Assembly (NCBI GenBank): GCA_903879875.1
Contig: CAIRNC010000350.1
Coordinates: forward strand, 1-7,897
DNA length: 7,897 bases
Direction of reading: 5' to 3'
From: an uncultured Bacteroidota bacterium
Lineage (GTDB): Bacteria > Bacteroidota > Bacteroidia > Flavobacteriales > Flavobacteriaceae
Shown here: positions 1-5,826 of the stretch, one piece after another
How the letters are laid out: each line of letters begins with the position of its first letter
How positions within the stretch are numbered: position 1 is the first letter of the stretch
The notes under the pieces: model-generated
Told to the model about the DNA's origin: nothing
The model's input: the letters and a program-made list of their open reading frames with translations, nothing else
The model's database searches: none
Made by a program: the position numbers and the translations under genes

Positions 1-21
1 AATAAACATAATACTAAAAAT

Positions 22-82
22 AAAAAGCATTAAAAATGTCCACTTGAATTAATGGTCTAAAAAAAAGCATTAATTTTGTCCA
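22..82. repeat. Pair of 21-bp direct repeats (18/21 identical) upstream of the outer-membrane protein gene
   Basis: Copies lie at 22-42 and 62-82, exactly 40 bases apart start to start. Both begin AAAAAGCATTAA and end TGTCCA; they differ only in the three central bases between these blocks (AAA in the first, TTT in the second). The pair sits 130-190 bases before the gene at 212. The rest of 1-211 holds no convincing gene: frames are short and interrupted. The repeats could be binding sites for a regulator acting on the gene at 212, or remnants of a small repeat element. Seen directly; the role is not known. Confidence 0.5.
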
Positions 83-181
83 TTACTCCCTCAAATTAAA
101 AAAACCAATCAAAATCGGTAGTCAGGAGTAGCAGCAGAACCAAAAAGGATACTTTTTACAGAACCGTTTTATAAATTTTTT

Positions 182-189
182 TACATTTG
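182..189 (+). promoter_or_regulatory. Probable -7 promoter element (TACATTTG) for the outer-membrane protein gene
   Basis: TACATTTG matches the Bacteroidetes TANNTTTG element and follows a T-run. It ends 22 bases before the ATG at 212, which would give a leader of roughly 15-18 A-rich bases. No TTG-type -33 box is present at the expected distance (about 155-163), so this rests on the -7 element alone. The same 13-base context, TTTTTTACATTTG, precedes the MFS gene at 5827. Confidence 0.45.
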
Positions 190-211
190 TTCCACTTTAA
201 AAATATAAAAA

Positions 212-796
212 ATGAAAAAAATTATTTTATGCGCATTATTCCTTTGTGCATATACATTGACAAATGCACAATCAAGAGCAATTGGAACTTTTGAACTAAC
301 TCCTTTTCTTGGTTCATCAAGTTCAAATTATAATTTTGATGGAAAAACATCTTCAGCAAATAGCCCAATAAATAGTGTTACTTTCGGAATTGATGGTGAT
401 TATTATTTCAACAATCGTTGGAGTATTCGATCAGGATTATTAATACAAACAATGGGATCGGAATACAATAGAATTACTGAAAAATTAAATTATTTAACCA
501 TTCCGATTAATGCAAATTGGCATTTTGGAAGTTCCAGAAAATGGAATTTAAATTTTGGTCCTAGCATCGGTTTTTTAATGTCGGCTAAAGCAAATGATAC
601 TGATATAAATAATTTAGTAAATCCAACTCAATATGGTTTAAATTTTGGAATAGGTTATAGAATTGAAATCCAAAAAAACATAGGTATTTTAATAGATTAT
701 CAAGGAATGTCTGGATCGAGTGATATTTCAAAAGCAAGTGGAAATTTAACGAACGTTTATTCAACATTTGATGTTGGTTGCGTTTTTAAACTCTAA
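212..796 (+). CDS. Small outer-membrane beta-barrel protein with signal peptide
   Basis: A 194-residue exported protein. Residues 1-20 form a Sec signal peptide: MKK, a hydrophobic core, then TNAQ, with probable signal peptidase I cleavage after Q20; there is no good lipobox. The mature part (about 174 residues) alternates short aromatic and polar segments with Gly- and Asn-rich turns (for example YYFNNRWSIRSGLLIQT, WNLNFGPSIGFLMS, YGLNFGIGYRIEI) and ends in a strand closing with FKL. This is the pattern of a barrel of about eight strands of the OMP_b-brl_2 (porin-like) type common in Bacteroidetes. The specific function is unknown; such proteins may be adhesins, small porins or stress-related surface proteins. 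ATG at 212 is the only sensible start because it opens the signal peptide. The gene stands alone, convergent with miaE, with the 888-921 palindrome between them. Family confidence is good; no function is assigned. Confidence 0.85.
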   Translation: MKKIILCALFLCAYTLTNAQSRAIGTFELTPFLGSSSSNYNFDGKTSSANSPINSVTFGIDGDYYFNNRWSIRSGLLIQTMGSEYNRITEKLNYLTIPINANWHFGSSRKWNLNFGPSIGFLMSAKANDTDINNLVNPTQYGLNFGIGYRIEIQKNIGILIDYQGMSGSSDISKASGNLTNVYSTFDVGCVFKL

Positions 797-887
797 TATT
801 TAAAAATTTTAATCTTAAATAACTACTTAATTGTAGATTGTTTTCCCTAATTTTTTAATAAAATTCTAAAAGGGTGGTGAGATACAA

Positions 888-921
888 ATAAACCTCAAAG
901 ATTTAAATCTTTGAGGTTTAT
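888..921. terminator. Perfect 34-bp palindrome, probable bidirectional terminator
   Basis: Bases 888-904 are the exact reverse complement of 905-921, with core CCTCAAAG / CTTTGAGG. Folded in RNA with a four-base loop this gives a stem of about 15 bp. It lies between two convergent genes, 91 bases after the outer-membrane protein stop and 37 bases after the miaE stop on the other strand. On the + strand it is followed by ATTTAT and on the - strand by TTTGTA, so the trailing U-tracts are short and termination may be imperfect. Stretch 797-887 holds nothing else I can identify. Confidence 0.75.
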
Positions 922-958
922 ATTTATGAATAATAGTATAGCCTAAATACAAAAATCG

Positions 959-1552
959 CTACCCATGTACGGTTTCTCGTTTACCGTATTTTGCAATAAC
1001 CGAAGCTTCAAATTCCAACCACTCTGCCCAACGTTTTTCAACATCAATACCTTTACCGTATTTTCGAGCGTAAGAAATAAAAGTAGCATAGTGTCCTGCT
1101 TCACTTTCCATCAATTCTCTGTAGAACTTTGCCAATTCAGGGTCTTCAATGTTTTCTGAAAGCACCTTAAATCGCTCACAACTTCGAGCTTCAATCATCG
1201 CCGAAAAAAGCATTCGCTCTACAAAACCAGAAACCCGGCTACCAATGTTGCTGCGTTTCATGTATTGCGCCAATTCGCCTACATATTCGTCTTTACGCTC
1301 CCTTCCTAAAGTTAAACCTCTCTTTTTGATGATGTCATGCACCATTTCAAAATGCTCAATTTCTTCTTTAGCCAACGCTAACATATCAGTAACCAAATCG
1401 GGATATTCAGAGTTAATTGTAATAATTGTAATTGCATTGGAAGCGGCTTTTTGTTCACACCACGCATGATCCGTTAGAATTTCTTCTATATTGGATTCAA
1501 CAATATTTACCCAGCGTGGGTCGGTTGGTAATTTTAATCGGAATATGGACAT
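959..1552 (-). CDS. miaE: tRNA-(ms2io6A)-hydroxylase (MiaE family)
   Basis: Oxygen-dependent non-haem di-iron monooxygenase that hydroxylates the isopentenyl group of ms2i6A at tRNA position 37 to give ms2io6A. The 197-residue product (family usually about 190-270) is an all-helical ferritin-like domain. Likely iron ligands are E33 (WCEQKAAS), the first ExxH at E64/H67 (EEIEHFEMVH), E121 (MIEARSCERF) and the second ExxH at E151/H154 (ESEAGHYATF), so both halves of the di-iron site are intact. I chose ATG at 1552 (MSIFRLKLPTDPRW). A longer reading from 1609 would need a TTG codon and would run through the inverted repeat at 1597-1631. It lies 92 bases downstream of glyA on the same strand and may be read from the glyA promoter, since I see no good promoter in the gap. 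Known for the family: needs upstream MiaA/MiaB products, which are not in this window. Confidence 0.93.
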   Translation of the reverse strand: MSIFRLKLPTDPRWVNIVESNIEEILTDHAWCEQKAASNAITIITINSEYPDLVTDMLALAKEEIEHFEMVHDIIKKRGLTLGRERKDEYVGELAQYMKRSNIGSRVSGFVERMLFSAMIEARSCERFKVLSENIEDPELAKFYRELMESEAGHYATFISYARKYGKGIDVEKRWAEWLEFEASVIAKYGKRETVHG

Positions 1553-1596
1553 GACTTTTTGAAGTTTATTAAAGTTTATGAGGGTTATTTTTTTTA

Positions 1597-1631
1597 TTTC
1601 AGGTTTCAATTTGAAGACTCAAAACCTGAAA
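1597..1631. repeat. Inverted repeat with 10-bp arms between glyA and miaE
   Basis: Left arm TTTCAGGTTT (1597-1606) and right arm AAACCTGAAA (1622-1631) are perfectly complementary, with a 15-base loop that can form a further 3-bp helix. Read in the direction of glyA-miaE transcription, the hairpin is followed by an A-rich tract rather than a U-run, so it is not a standard intrinsic terminator for glyA. It could be a processing or stability hairpin, a weak attenuator lowering miaE relative to glyA, or a copy of a dispersed intergenic repeat. Confidence 0.55.
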
Positions 1632-1644
1632 CTTAAAACTTTAT

Positions 1645-2919
1645 TTAGAATACAAAAATGGCTCTTTCACTCATCATTTCGTTCACTTCATCGGCAACTT
1701 CTTCAATAACCGATTCATCGGTATGATTAGAAAGTACTCGGTCGATAAGCGCTACAATGATTTCCATATCTTCTTCAACAAGTCCACGTGTAGTTATTGC
1801 AGGTGTTCCCACTCGAATTCCAGAAGTTATAAAAGGTGATTTATCATCAAAAGGAACCATGTTTTTATTAACTGTAATTTCGGCACGAACCAACGCGTTT
1901 TCTGCTTCTTTACCTGTAATATTTTTGTTTCTTAAATCAATCAACATCATGTGATTGTCGGTGCCACCAGAAATTAATTGGTAATCTCTTTTAATAAAAG
2001 CGGCTGCCATAGCTTTCGCATTTTTTTGAACTTGCATTGAATAACGGAAAAACTCATCGGATAATGCTTCGCCAAAGGCTACTGCTTTTGCAGCAATAAT
2101 GTGCATCAACGGGCCACCTTGGTTTCCAGGGAAAACCGCTAAATCTAACAATGAAGACATCATTCTAATTTCTCCTTTTGGAGTGGTTAAACCAAATGGG
2201 TTTTCAAAATCTTTGCCCATCATAATCATTCCACCTCTAGGACCACGAAGGGTTTTGTGCGTAGTTGTTGTTACTATATGACAATGCGGAATTGGATCGT
2301 TCATCAGTCCTTTGGCAATCAAACCTGCTGGATGTGAAATATCGGCCAATAAAATCGCATTAACGCTATCGGCTATTTTTCTGAATCGAGCAAAATCCAT
2401 ATCACGACAATAAGCTGAAGCTCCTGCAATGATTAATTTTGGTTGCTCTTTGGTGGCAATTTCTTGAATTTTATCATAATCGAATTGTCCTGTTTCTCTT
2501 TCAACACCATAAAAAACGGGATTGTACAAGCGACCTGAAAAATTTACAGGCGAACCGTGCGTTAAATGCCCACCATGAGATAAATCAAAACCTAGAATTT
2601 TATCGCCAGGTTTTAAACAAGCATGATAAACCGCTGTATTGGCTTGAGAACCAGAATGGGGTTGAACATTGGCATATTCAGCTCCAAAAAGTGCTTTGGC
2701 TCTATCAATAGCAATTTGTTCTACAACATCTACCACCTCGCAACCGCCATAATAGCGTTTTCCAGGATAGCCTTCGGCATATTTATTGGTCAAACAGGAA
2801 CCTGCAGCTTCCATCACTTGGTCGCTTACGAAGTTTTCTGATGCAATGAGTTCAAGTCCATGAATTTGTCTTTCTTGTTCTTCAAGAATGAGGTCGAAAA
2901 TTTGTTCGTCGTGTTGCAT
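1645..2919 (-). CDS. glyA: Serine hydroxymethyltransferase
   Basis: Cytosolic PLP enzyme of fold type I: serine + tetrahydrofolate to glycine + 5,10-methylenetetrahydrofolate, the main source of one-carbon units. The 424-residue product is full length (family about 415-430). Visible landmarks are the N-terminal GLELIASENF (21-30), the tetrahydrofolate/substrate region NKYAEGYPGKRYYGG (45-59), QPHSGSQAN (86-94), the PLP-pyridine aspartate region LADISHPAGL (191-200, with H196 stacking region) and the Schiff-base lysine K222 in TTTTHKTLRGPRGG. The C-terminal domain continues through SGIRVGTPAITTRG. DISHPAGL in place of the commoner D-AH-AGL is a variant I associate with Bacteroidetes. The gene is divergent from fahA with 111 bases between the starts, and is followed by miaE on the same strand. 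Confidence 0.98.
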   Translation of the reverse strand: MQHDEQIFDLILEEQERQIHGLELIASENFVSDQVMEAAGSCLTNKYAEGYPGKRYYGGCEVVDVVEQIAIDRAKALFGAEYANVQPHSGSQANTAVYHACLKPGDKILGFDLSHGGHLTHGSPVNFSGRLYNPVFYGVERETGQFDYDKIQEIATKEQPKLIIAGASAYCRDMDFARFRKIADSVNAILLADISHPAGLIAKGLMNDPIPHCHIVTTTTHKTLRGPRGGMIMMGKDFENPFGLTTPKGEIRMMSSLLDLAVFPGNQGGPLMHIIAAKAVAFGEALSDEFFRYSMQVQKNAKAMAAAFIKRDYQLISGGTDNHMMLIDLRNKNITGKEAENALVRAEITVNKNMVPFDDKSPFITSGIRVGTPAITTRGLVEEDMEIIVALIDRVLSNHTDESVIEEVADEVNEMMSERAIFVF

Positions 2920-2946
2920 TTTAAATTTTTTTTATTAAAAACTTGT

Positions 2947-2954
2947 CAAAATTA
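2947..2954 (-). promoter_or_regulatory. Probable -7 promoter element for glyA (TAATTTTG on the - strand)
   Basis: The - strand reads TAATTTTG, matching TANNTTTG, ending 27 bases before the glyA ATG. A transcript would start near 2942 with a leader of about 20 A/U-rich, unstructured bases. The expected -33 box near 2974-2978 is weak (GTTA rather than TTTG). It lies back to back with the fahA promoter, whose -33 box begins 10 bases away, so the two promoters could compete. Confidence 0.45.
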
Positions 2955-2963
2955 CGAAAATGG

Positions 2964-2994
2964 TTTGTAAGATTAACATATTATGATATATTTG
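2964..2994 (+). promoter_or_regulatory. Bacteroidetes-type promoter for fahA (TTTG-N19-TATATTTG)
   Basis: TTTG at 2964-2967, a 19-base spacer, then TATATTTG at 2987-2994: a full match to the TTTG / TANNTTTG sigma-A consensus with the preferred spacing. Transcription should start near 2999-3001, giving a leader of about 30 bases to the ATG at 3031. Because the -7 element overlaps the upstream in-frame ATG at 2983, that ATG cannot be the start of a message made here. Confidence 0.75.
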
Positions 2995-3030
2995 ATAACT
3001 GAAATTTTAATTAAAACAAATCAATACAAA

Positions 3031-4314
3031 ATGCCTATAACTGCTAACAATCCAGAACGAAAATCTTGGCTTACTGTCTCTGAAAACAGTGATTTTCCTA
3101 TACAAAACATTCCTTTTGGTGTTTTTCTTACGAAAGATGATGTCATTACTATTGGTACTCGAATTGGTGATTTTGCTATAGATTTAGGTGCATTGCAACA
3201 GCTAAATTATTTTGATGGCATTGAATTAACCGATGATATGTTCATGCAAGATACGTTGAATGATTTTATTTCAGATGGTAAAAAAACGTGGCGTTTGGTT
3301 AGAAATCGAATTGCAGACCTATTTGATATTGATAATGCCATTTTAAGAGAAAATAAATCACACAGAGAGGTTGTTGTTTTTAAAATTGAAGATGTAGAAA
3401 TGCAATTGCCGGTACTTATAGGCGATTATACTGATTTTTACTCTAGTAAAGAGCATGCTACCAATGTCGGAAAAATGTTTAGAGATCCAGCTAATGCGCT
3501 TTTGCCAAATTGGTTGCACATCCCGGTGGGATATCATGGAAGAAGTTCCTCGATTGTTCCTTCTGGAATACCCGTACATCGTCCAATGGGTCAAACTTTA
3601 CCTGATGGAGAAAAATCGCCTGTTTTTGGTCCTTCGAGAGCTATCGATTTTGAGTTAGAAATGGCTTTTATCACTACCGATGCCAACATTATGGGAGAGA
3701 ACATTCCAGTGCATGAAGCAGAAGAATATATTTTTGGAATGGTTTTACTCAACGATTGGAGTGCGAGAGACATTCAAAAATGGGAATATGTACCGCTAGG
3801 TCCCTTTTTAGCAAAAAACTTTGCAACGTCTATTTCACCTTGGATTGTTACCATGGATGCGCTGGAGCCTTTTAGAACAAAAGGTCCAAATCAAGATCCA
3901 ACGCCGCTTCCTTATTTACAACAAAAAGGACGTCATGCCTTTGACATTCATCTTGAAGTGGCTATTACTCCTGAAAATGCATTGCCTACAATAGTTTCAA
4001 AATCCAATTTTAAATATATGTACTGGTCAATGAGTCAACAATTGGCGCATCATACTTCTAATGGTTGCCGTGTGAACTCTGGCGACATGATGGGTTCTGG
4101 TACTATTTCTGGTACTGAAAAAGATAGTTTTGGTTCCATGTTAGAATTGACTTGGGGAGGAAAAAACCCAATAAAAATGGCTGACGGTTCAGAAAGAAAA
4201 TTCATTAATGACAATGATACCGTTACTATTAGCGGCTATTGTAAAAATCATGAATTCCGTATAGGTTTTGGAGAAGTTTCAAGTAAATTATTGCCTCCAT
4301 TCGTTAGAAAATAA
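3031..4314 (+). CDS. fahA: Fumarylacetoacetase
   Basis: Hydrolyses 4-fumarylacetoacetate to fumarate and acetoacetate, the last step of tyrosine/phenylalanine catabolism through homogentisate; cytosolic, metal-dependent. From ATG 3031 the product is 427 residues (family about 415-430). The N-terminal SH3-like domain covers roughly 1-125. The catalytic FAH domain follows: D135 (GDYTDFYSS) and E208/E210 (DFELEMAF) plus D242 (LLNDWSARDIQ) as metal ligands, H142 (SSKEHATNVGK) as catalytic base, K262 (GPFLAKNF), and E363 (GTISGTEKDSFGSM), all by comparison with animal FAH as I recall it. An in-frame ATG at 2983 would add 16 unrelated residues (MIYLITEILI...), but it lies inside the promoter, so 3031 is preferred. 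No other tyrosine-pathway gene (HPD, HGD, maleylacetoacetate isomerase) is visible nearby; it stands alone, divergent from glyA, and ends at a strong terminator. Confidence 0.97.
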   Translation: MPITANNPERKSWLTVSENSDFPIQNIPFGVFLTKDDVITIGTRIGDFAIDLGALQQLNYFDGIELTDDMFMQDTLNDFISDGKKTWRLVRNRIADLFDIDNAILRENKSHREVVVFKIEDVEMQLPVLIGDYTDFYSSKEHATNVGKMFRDPANALLPNWLHIPVGYHGRSSSIVPSGIPVHRPMGQTLPDGEKSPVFGPSRAIDFELEMAFITTDANIMGENIPVHEAEEYIFGMVLLNDWSARDIQKWEYVPLGPFLAKNFATSISPWIVTMDALEPFRTKGPNQDPTPLPYLQQKGRHAFDIHLEVAITPENALPTIVSKSNFKYMYWSMSQQLAHHTSNGCRVNSGDMMGSGTISGTEKDSFGSMLELTWGGKNPIKMADGSERKFINDNDTVTISGYCKNHEFRIGFGEVSSKLLPPFVRK

Positions 4315-4328
4315 GCTTAAAATAGTAT

Positions 4329-4369
4329 TAAAAAGAAGCCTATTCTATTTTAGAATAGGCTTCTTTTTA
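4329..4369. terminator. Strong bidirectional intrinsic terminator between fahA and tcdA
   Basis: A 19-bp perfect stem (4329-4347 with 4351-4369) and a TTT loop; the GC-richer core is GAAGCC / GGCTTC, flanked by A5 on the left and T5 on the right, so it gives a U-tract on both strands. It starts 14 bases after the fahA stop. On the other strand it overlaps the tcdA stop codon (4367-4369), so it serves both convergent genes. Confidence 0.92.
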
Positions 4370-5080
4370 TTTCAACAAGTGCCTAATAACCGTTTCTGCG
4401 GCATATAATCCGAATAAACCTGGCATATAGCTATTCGTTCCATAAAATGATTTTTTGTAGTTTTTTCCATCAGTGATTTTCAAACTTTTTTCGTCTTGAA
4501 TTTCTGAAGAAAAAACCACTTTAACTCCTTTGTCAATTTTTACTTCTTTCAAACGTTTTTTGATTGCTTTTGCCAAAAAACAATTTTCTGTATTACTGAT
4601 ATCGGCTACTTTTACTTTTGCTACTTCCATTTTACCACCAGCACCCATACTGCTGATAATTTTAACTCTTTTTCGCTTGGCAGCTATAATTAAATTGAGT
4701 TTTGGGGTAACACTATCTATACAATCTAAAACATAATCAAATTCTTCTGTCACAATTTCAAATGCCCGTTCTGGAGATAAAAATTCTTTAATTTTTGTCA
4801 ATTTTAAGTCTGGATTTATATCCATCAATCGGTCGCTCACCACATCAATTTTTGGTAAACCAACGGTAGAATGTAAAGCTGGTAATTGTCGGTTGATATT
4901 TGTGATATCTACTACATCTCCATCAACGATAGTGAGTTTCCCTACACCAGCTCGAGCAATAAATTCAGCTGCAAAGGAACCTACTCCTCCAACACCTACA
5001 ATTAAAATATTAGCGTTTTTTAATTTCTCCAAGCCTTCTTCTTTAAATAATAGAAGTGCGCGTTCTGTCCATTCTGCCAT
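4367..5080 (-). CDS. tcdA: tRNA threonylcarbamoyladenosine dehydratase (TcdA/CsdL, ThiF-E1 family)
   Basis: ATP-dependent enzyme that dehydrates t6A at tRNA position 37 to the cyclic hydantoin form ct6A. The 237-residue Rossmann-fold protein has the nucleotide-binding GVGGVGS (29-35), acidic ribose-binding region VDGDVVD (52-58), NINRQ (61-65; Arg and Gln contact ATP), K77 (GLPKIDVV), and DCIDSVTPK (119-127), the E1-family adenylation signature, followed by SSMGAGGK (143-150) in place of the zinc-bearing region of larger E1 proteins. It tracks E. coli TcdA (YgdL) segment by segment, for example YVLDCIDSVTPK against YVIDAIDSVRPK as I recall it, but is shorter at both ends. It starts 3 bases after the TatD-family stop, so the two are almost certainly co-transcribed and probably translationally coupled. 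Sulfur-transfer (CsdA/CsdE) partners are not in the window. Its stop codon lies in the terminator stem. Confidence 0.9.
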   Translation of the reverse strand: MAEWTERALLLFKEEGLEKLKNANILIVGVGGVGSFAAEFIARAGVGKLTIVDGDVVDITNINRQLPALHSTVGLPKIDVVSDRLMDINPDLKLTKIKEFLSPERAFEIVTEEFDYVLDCIDSVTPKLNLIIAAKRKRVKIISSMGAGGKMEVAKVKVADISNTENCFLAKAIKKRLKEVKIDKGVKVVFSSEIQDEKSLKITDGKNYKKSFYGTNSYMPGLFGLYAAETVIRHLLK

Positions 5081-5083
5081 AAT

Positions 5084-5743
5084 TTATTGATTTATTTTAC
5101 GATTAAAAACCGTTTCAAAATTACTATTTATTATTTTTTCTAAAGCCTCAACATTGCATTTTTTATATGTTGCTGCCAAATCATATACTTCTTGAATTGT
5201 TTCTTCAATGGTATCGGTTTCTAAAAAGAAGCAATCATTCGGCACCGATTGAAAAACGGTTTCTAAATCCGGATTTCGTATCAAATATTTGCCAAACGAA
5301 ATATAAAAATCATTTTTTATCAGTTCTTTTAATATCATTTCATTTTTAGAAAAACCATGAATTAACATGGGAATGGTAAGCTGCAACCTTTTTTTGACTT
5401 CAATAACTTCCTGAAAAGCAGCGACACAATGTATTACCACGGGTTTTTTGTACTTCTCGGCTAATAACAATTGTTGTTCAAAAACCCTTATTTGAATATC
5501 CATCGGAATGTCAATTCGCTTGTCCAGTCCACATTCGCCGATGGCAAGACAATTTTCTAAATCCATTTTAGATTCAATTATTTGCAACTCCTTATATATA
5601 TTATTTTCATTTATATACCAAGGATGAATCCCAATAGAATAATAAGGAATTGTAGCATCAAAATCTAGGGGATATTGGTTAACCAGTTCAAAAACTGAAT
5701 TTTGATTTGTAAACCGATGGGTATGGAAATTGAAATAGTGCAT
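5084..5743 (-). CDS. TatD-family metal-dependent hydrolase (short Bacteroidetes form)
   Basis: Amidohydrolase-superfamily TIM barrel, 219 residues, shorter than typical TatD (about 255-265). Metal and catalytic residues are all present: H7/H9 (NFHTH), IGIHPWY (37-43), E70 (AIGECGLDKR), H105 (KPVVIHC), H129 (MLIHGFSKN) and D177 (FLETD). Known TatD proteins are Mg-dependent 3'-5' exonucleases or related phosphohydrolases; the exact substrate of this branch is unknown. The usual proline two residues after the last Asp (ETDSP/ETDAP) is absent (ETDTIEET) and the C-terminal part is trimmed, so specificity may differ from E. coli TatD. The start is forced: the HxH metal site begins at residue 7, and no in-frame ATG, GTG or TTG precedes it closely. 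It is first in a two-gene operon with tcdA; that pairing suggests, but does not show, a link with nucleic-acid or tRNA quality control. Confidence 0.9.
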   Translation of the reverse strand: MHYFNFHTHRFTNQNSVFELVNQYPLDFDATIPYYSIGIHPWYINENNIYKELQIIESKMDLENCLAIGECGLDKRIDIPMDIQIRVFEQQLLLAEKYKKPVVIHCVAAFQEVIEVKKRLQLTIPMLIHGFSKNEMILKELIKNDFYISFGKYLIRNPDLETVFQSVPNDCFFLETDTIEETIQEVYDLAATYKKCNVEALEKIINSNFETVFNRKINQ

Positions 5744-5747
5744 ACGG

Positions 5748-5779
5748 CAAAAATAGTTTAAAAGTTATAAAGCTACAAA
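5748..5779 (-). promoter_or_regulatory. Promoter of the TatD-tcdA operon, placed for a leaderless mRNA
   Basis: On the - strand, TTTG (5779-5776), a 20-base spacer, then TATTTTTG (5755-5748), a full match to the Bacteroidetes TTTG / TANNTTTG form. Only four bases (CCGT) separate the -7 element from the ATG at 5743-5741. Transcription normally begins 4-8 bases past this element, which puts the start at or within a base or two of the start codon. The start codon cannot be moved far downstream because the metal site begins at residue 7. Confidence 0.65.
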
Positions 5780-5801
5780 GACAGAAAGCGATTAAGTTTT
5801 T

Positions 5802-5809
5802 TACATTTG
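5802..5809 (+). promoter_or_regulatory. Probable -7 promoter element (TACATTTG) for the MFS transporter gene
   Basis: TACATTTG matches TANNTTTG and ends 17 bases before the ATG at 5827, implying a leader of about 10-12 bases. No TTG -33 box is seen near 5779-5783, but a T-run directly precedes the element, exactly as at 182-189. It is divergent from the TatD-tcdA promoter in an 83-base intergenic space. Confidence 0.5.
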
Positions 5810-5826
5810 CACCAATCAATTTTTGT

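Noticed and set aside
1..211. Possible C-terminal gene remnant, insertion-sequence end or riboswitch upstream of the barrel protein
   Set aside because: All frames are short or interrupted, the similar boxes are direct rather than inverted as IS ends would be, and no riboswitch core is recognisable.
1149..1469. 106-codon open frame on the + strand inside miaE
   Set aside because: It lies wholly antisense to a well-supported di-iron enzyme and has low-complexity, Ser/Ile-rich content with no recognisable domain or promoter.
1553..1609. N-terminal extension of MiaE from a TTG at 1609
   Set aside because: It needs a non-ATG start, crosses the 1597-1631 inverted repeat, and the added residues are Lys/Ile-rich and unlike the family, which begins near MSIFRLKLP.
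2439..2841. Two + strand open frames (90 and 72 codons) inside glyA
   Set aside because: Both are antisense shadows of glyA, overlap each other, and show no family features.
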